From Henriciella algicola (GTDB lineage: Bacteria; Pseudomonadota; Alphaproteobacteria; Caulobacterales; Hyphomonadaceae), in the NCBI RefSeq assembly GCF_003576245.1, contig NZ_QWGA01000008.1, positions 62,001 through 126,000 on the forward strand: 64,000 bases of DNA. The letters are read 5' to 3'. The position numbers and the translations under genes are program-made. Positions within the stretch are counted from its first letter, which is position 1. Each line of letters opens with the position of its first letter. Shown here piece by piece: positions 62,961 through 64,000 of this stretch. The notes under the pieces were generated by a model. The model searched no databases and was not told the origin of the DNA. It saw nothing but the letters and a program-made list of their open reading frames with translations.

Positions 62961-63506
62961 CTACTGCGCCGCCGCGACCGGGTCGATCTTGTAGAGCCGG
63001 CACAGCGGATGTTCGGCGCCGTCGTAAAAATAGGCCGAGCCTTCCCAGCCCTGCTGCAGCGGCGCCGCGCAGACCGGGTGGGTGAGAAAACTCGCATCAT
63101 CCTCACTGCCGCCGGCCGCTTCCCAGTCCGCAACGAGGCCCGGAAACGCCAGGCTAAAGTCCGCCCACCCGGCCCAATAGGCGCCTGACTTGAAAGCAAC
63201 CGGGTCGACCTCTGTGCCATAGGAGGCATAGAGCCGGGCGAGGTCTTCGGCGTGGGCGTCGCAATCTGGCAGGTTCGGCGCGGTGAAATCGGCGGCCGCC
63301 GCCCACGCCTCGAAACAGGCCTGTGCCGGTTTATAGTCGCCATTCTGCTGCCAGCCGAGCATCGCAAAGGTCTGCTGGGCCCCGAGCCGATCGATCAGGT
63401 CGCGCGCGGCCCTGTCCGCTGCATTCTGGTCGGCTGCGGCCGGGGAAGCGGCGCATGCGGTGAGAAACAAGGCTGCAATCAGGGTAGAGGGCAGGGGGCT
63501 GGGCAT
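62961..63506 (-). CDS. Exported hypothetical protein, possible lipoprotein
   Basis: This 181-residue protein begins MPSPLPSTLIAALFLTACAA, a lipobox-like signal with Cys18. The mature part is Ala/Asp-rich with further Cys (QACFEAW, LPDCDAH, HPVCAAP, HPLCRLY) that could form disulphides in the periplasm. I recognise no family. Codon use is typical of the host. It is flanked by repeat-rich DNA on both sides. Confidence 0.7.
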   Translation of the reverse strand: MPSPLPSTLIAALFLTACAASPAAADQNAADRAARDLIDRLGAQQTFAMLGWQQNGDYKPAQACFEAWAAAADFTAPNLPDCDAHAEDLARLYASYGTEVDPVAFKSGAYWAGWADFSLAFPGLVADWEAAGGSEDDASFLTHPVCAAPLQQGWEGSAYFYDGAEHPLCRLYKIDPVAAAQ

Positions 63507-63541
63507 GTGTTTTTTCTAAAGCGCTCCGCTCACCGCCCTCC

Positions 63542-63563
63542 TCCTTCGACAAGCTCAGGATGA
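63542..63563. repeat. Inverted variant of the TCATCCTGAGCGAAG repeat
   Basis: TCCTTCGACAAGCTCAGGAT, then GA, is the reverse complement of the copies at 56035 and 62728 apart from the central CAAG versus CTTCG. It overlaps the region just upstream of the exported hypothetical gene (start 63506). Confidence 0.7.
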
Positions 63564-63591
63564 GGGCGGGGGGCTCGGCACAATCTAAGCT

Positions 63592-63678
63592 CCGCTCATC
63601 CCCGCGCAGGCGGGGATCTCAGCCAGTCTGAGCGCAACCATAGCCTCACGAGATCCCCGCTTTCGCGGGGATGAGCGG
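63592..63678. repeat. Inverted pair of ATCCCCGC hairpin repeats
   Basis: Copy 63592-63620 (GCTCATCCCCGC-GCAG-GCGGGGATCTC) and copy 63644-63678 (GAGATCCCCGC-TTTC-GCGGGGATGAGC) are inverted with respect to each other. They can form either two small hairpins or one long cruciform. They lie in the gap between two minus-strand genes and may end the downstream gene's transcript. Confidence 0.78.
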
Positions 63679-63689
63679 ATGTATCATTA

Positions 63690-64000
63690 TCAACAATAAG
63701 GATTGCTCGCCGGACACGGCGCGGAATACGCCGTTCCGATGGAGTTCACTGCCCGCAGATACTGGTTGAAGTCCCGCATGCTGCCGGTGGAGCTCTGGCT
63801 GCTTGATGCGCTCGAATAGGATGAGCCGGAATAGCTGCTCGAACTCCCGCTATTCGCCGCATAGGCCTCTGCCCCAGCGGCCAGCCCGCCTACCACGGCG
63901 GTCAGCGTATTGCCGAGGAAATTGCCAAAGCCGGAGCTGCTTCGCTCGCGCGGCACGGCCGGCAGCGAGGCGTTGAACATCGGCATCCAGACATCGCAGG
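63690..64000 (-). CDS. Ser-rich hypothetical protein, truncated by the window edge
   Basis: The frame is open from the window end (no stop or certain start before 64000), so the N-terminus is missing. The visible part has CDVWMPMF, a Gly/Ala-rich weakly hydrophobic stretch (LGNTLTAVVGGLAAGAEA), a long Ser/Tyr/Gly run (about 35 residues), and ends NSIGTAYSAPCPASNPYC. ATG 63986 is a possible but unproven start. Exported or surface role is a guess from composition only. Confidence 0.6.
   Translation of the reverse strand, partial: CDVWMPMFNASLPAVPRERSSSGFGNFLGNTLTAVVGGLAAGAEAYAANSGSSSSYSGSSYSSASSSQSSTGSMRDFNQYLRAVNSIGTAYSAPCPASNPYC

Overview
The window is chromosomal DNA of a GC-rich (about 60%) alphaproteobacterium, most like the Hyphomonadaceae/Caulobacterales group. 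Signs are the alphaproteobacterial gene pairs (NDUFA9-like gene next to uppP, lysC next to ptsP), a complete Caulobacter-type Cpa/Tad pilus operon, flhA-fliR-flhB, and the ethylmalonyl-CoA pathway genes ccr and ecm. The genus is an inference from gene content; no database search was possible.

Layout. 1-4007: end of a flagellar export cluster (flhA 3' part, fliR, flhB, a FliJ-like coiled-coil gene). 4113-12263: NDUFA9-like oxidoreductase, uppP and the glutamate synthase genes gltD-gltB. 12378-16653: dnaJ, an alpha/beta hydrolase and two glycosyltransferases. 16714-22387: translation block infC-rpmI-rplT-pheS-(unknown membrane gene)-pheT; infC appears to start at ATA and a terminator sits directly before pheS. 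22434-25306: K+ channel-like protein, M20 peptidase, small exported protein. 25398-30779: ccr and ecm on opposite strands, with a D-amino-acid transaminase, a SemiSWEET and a membrane protein between them. 30878-41839: CNNM/HlyC-like protein, SRPBCC-arsR operon with two palindromic boxes, MltF-like transglycosylase, MFS exporter, DUF924, ubiG, lysC, ptsP and a RodZ-like protein. 41924-52467: Tad pilus locus with a 52-residue Flp pilin, cpaA-F, tadB, tadC, a convergent tadD and a stand-alone secretin N-domain gene. 52586-61157: leucyl aminopeptidase, DUF885 peptidase, MerC-methyltransferase operon behind a Zur-like box, LysR, DoxX-YHS pair, a 52-residue PMP3 protein and NudC. 61221-64000: the SRP RNA gene ffs, an AT-rich AbiC-like gene that begins one base after it, a long palindrome-rich non-coding stretch, an exported hypothetical protein and a truncated Ser-rich gene.

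How it works together. Most of the window is housekeeping: motility, nitrogen and amino-acid metabolism, translation, C2 assimilation, envelope and surface attachment. The accessory character is concentrated after 59700, where palindromic repeats are frequent. One of these is a 260-bp element with 32-bp perfect terminal inverted repeats. The AbiC-like gene is the only clear candidate for recent foreign DNA and for a defence function. I found no tRNA, rRNA, CRISPR array, transposase or integrase.
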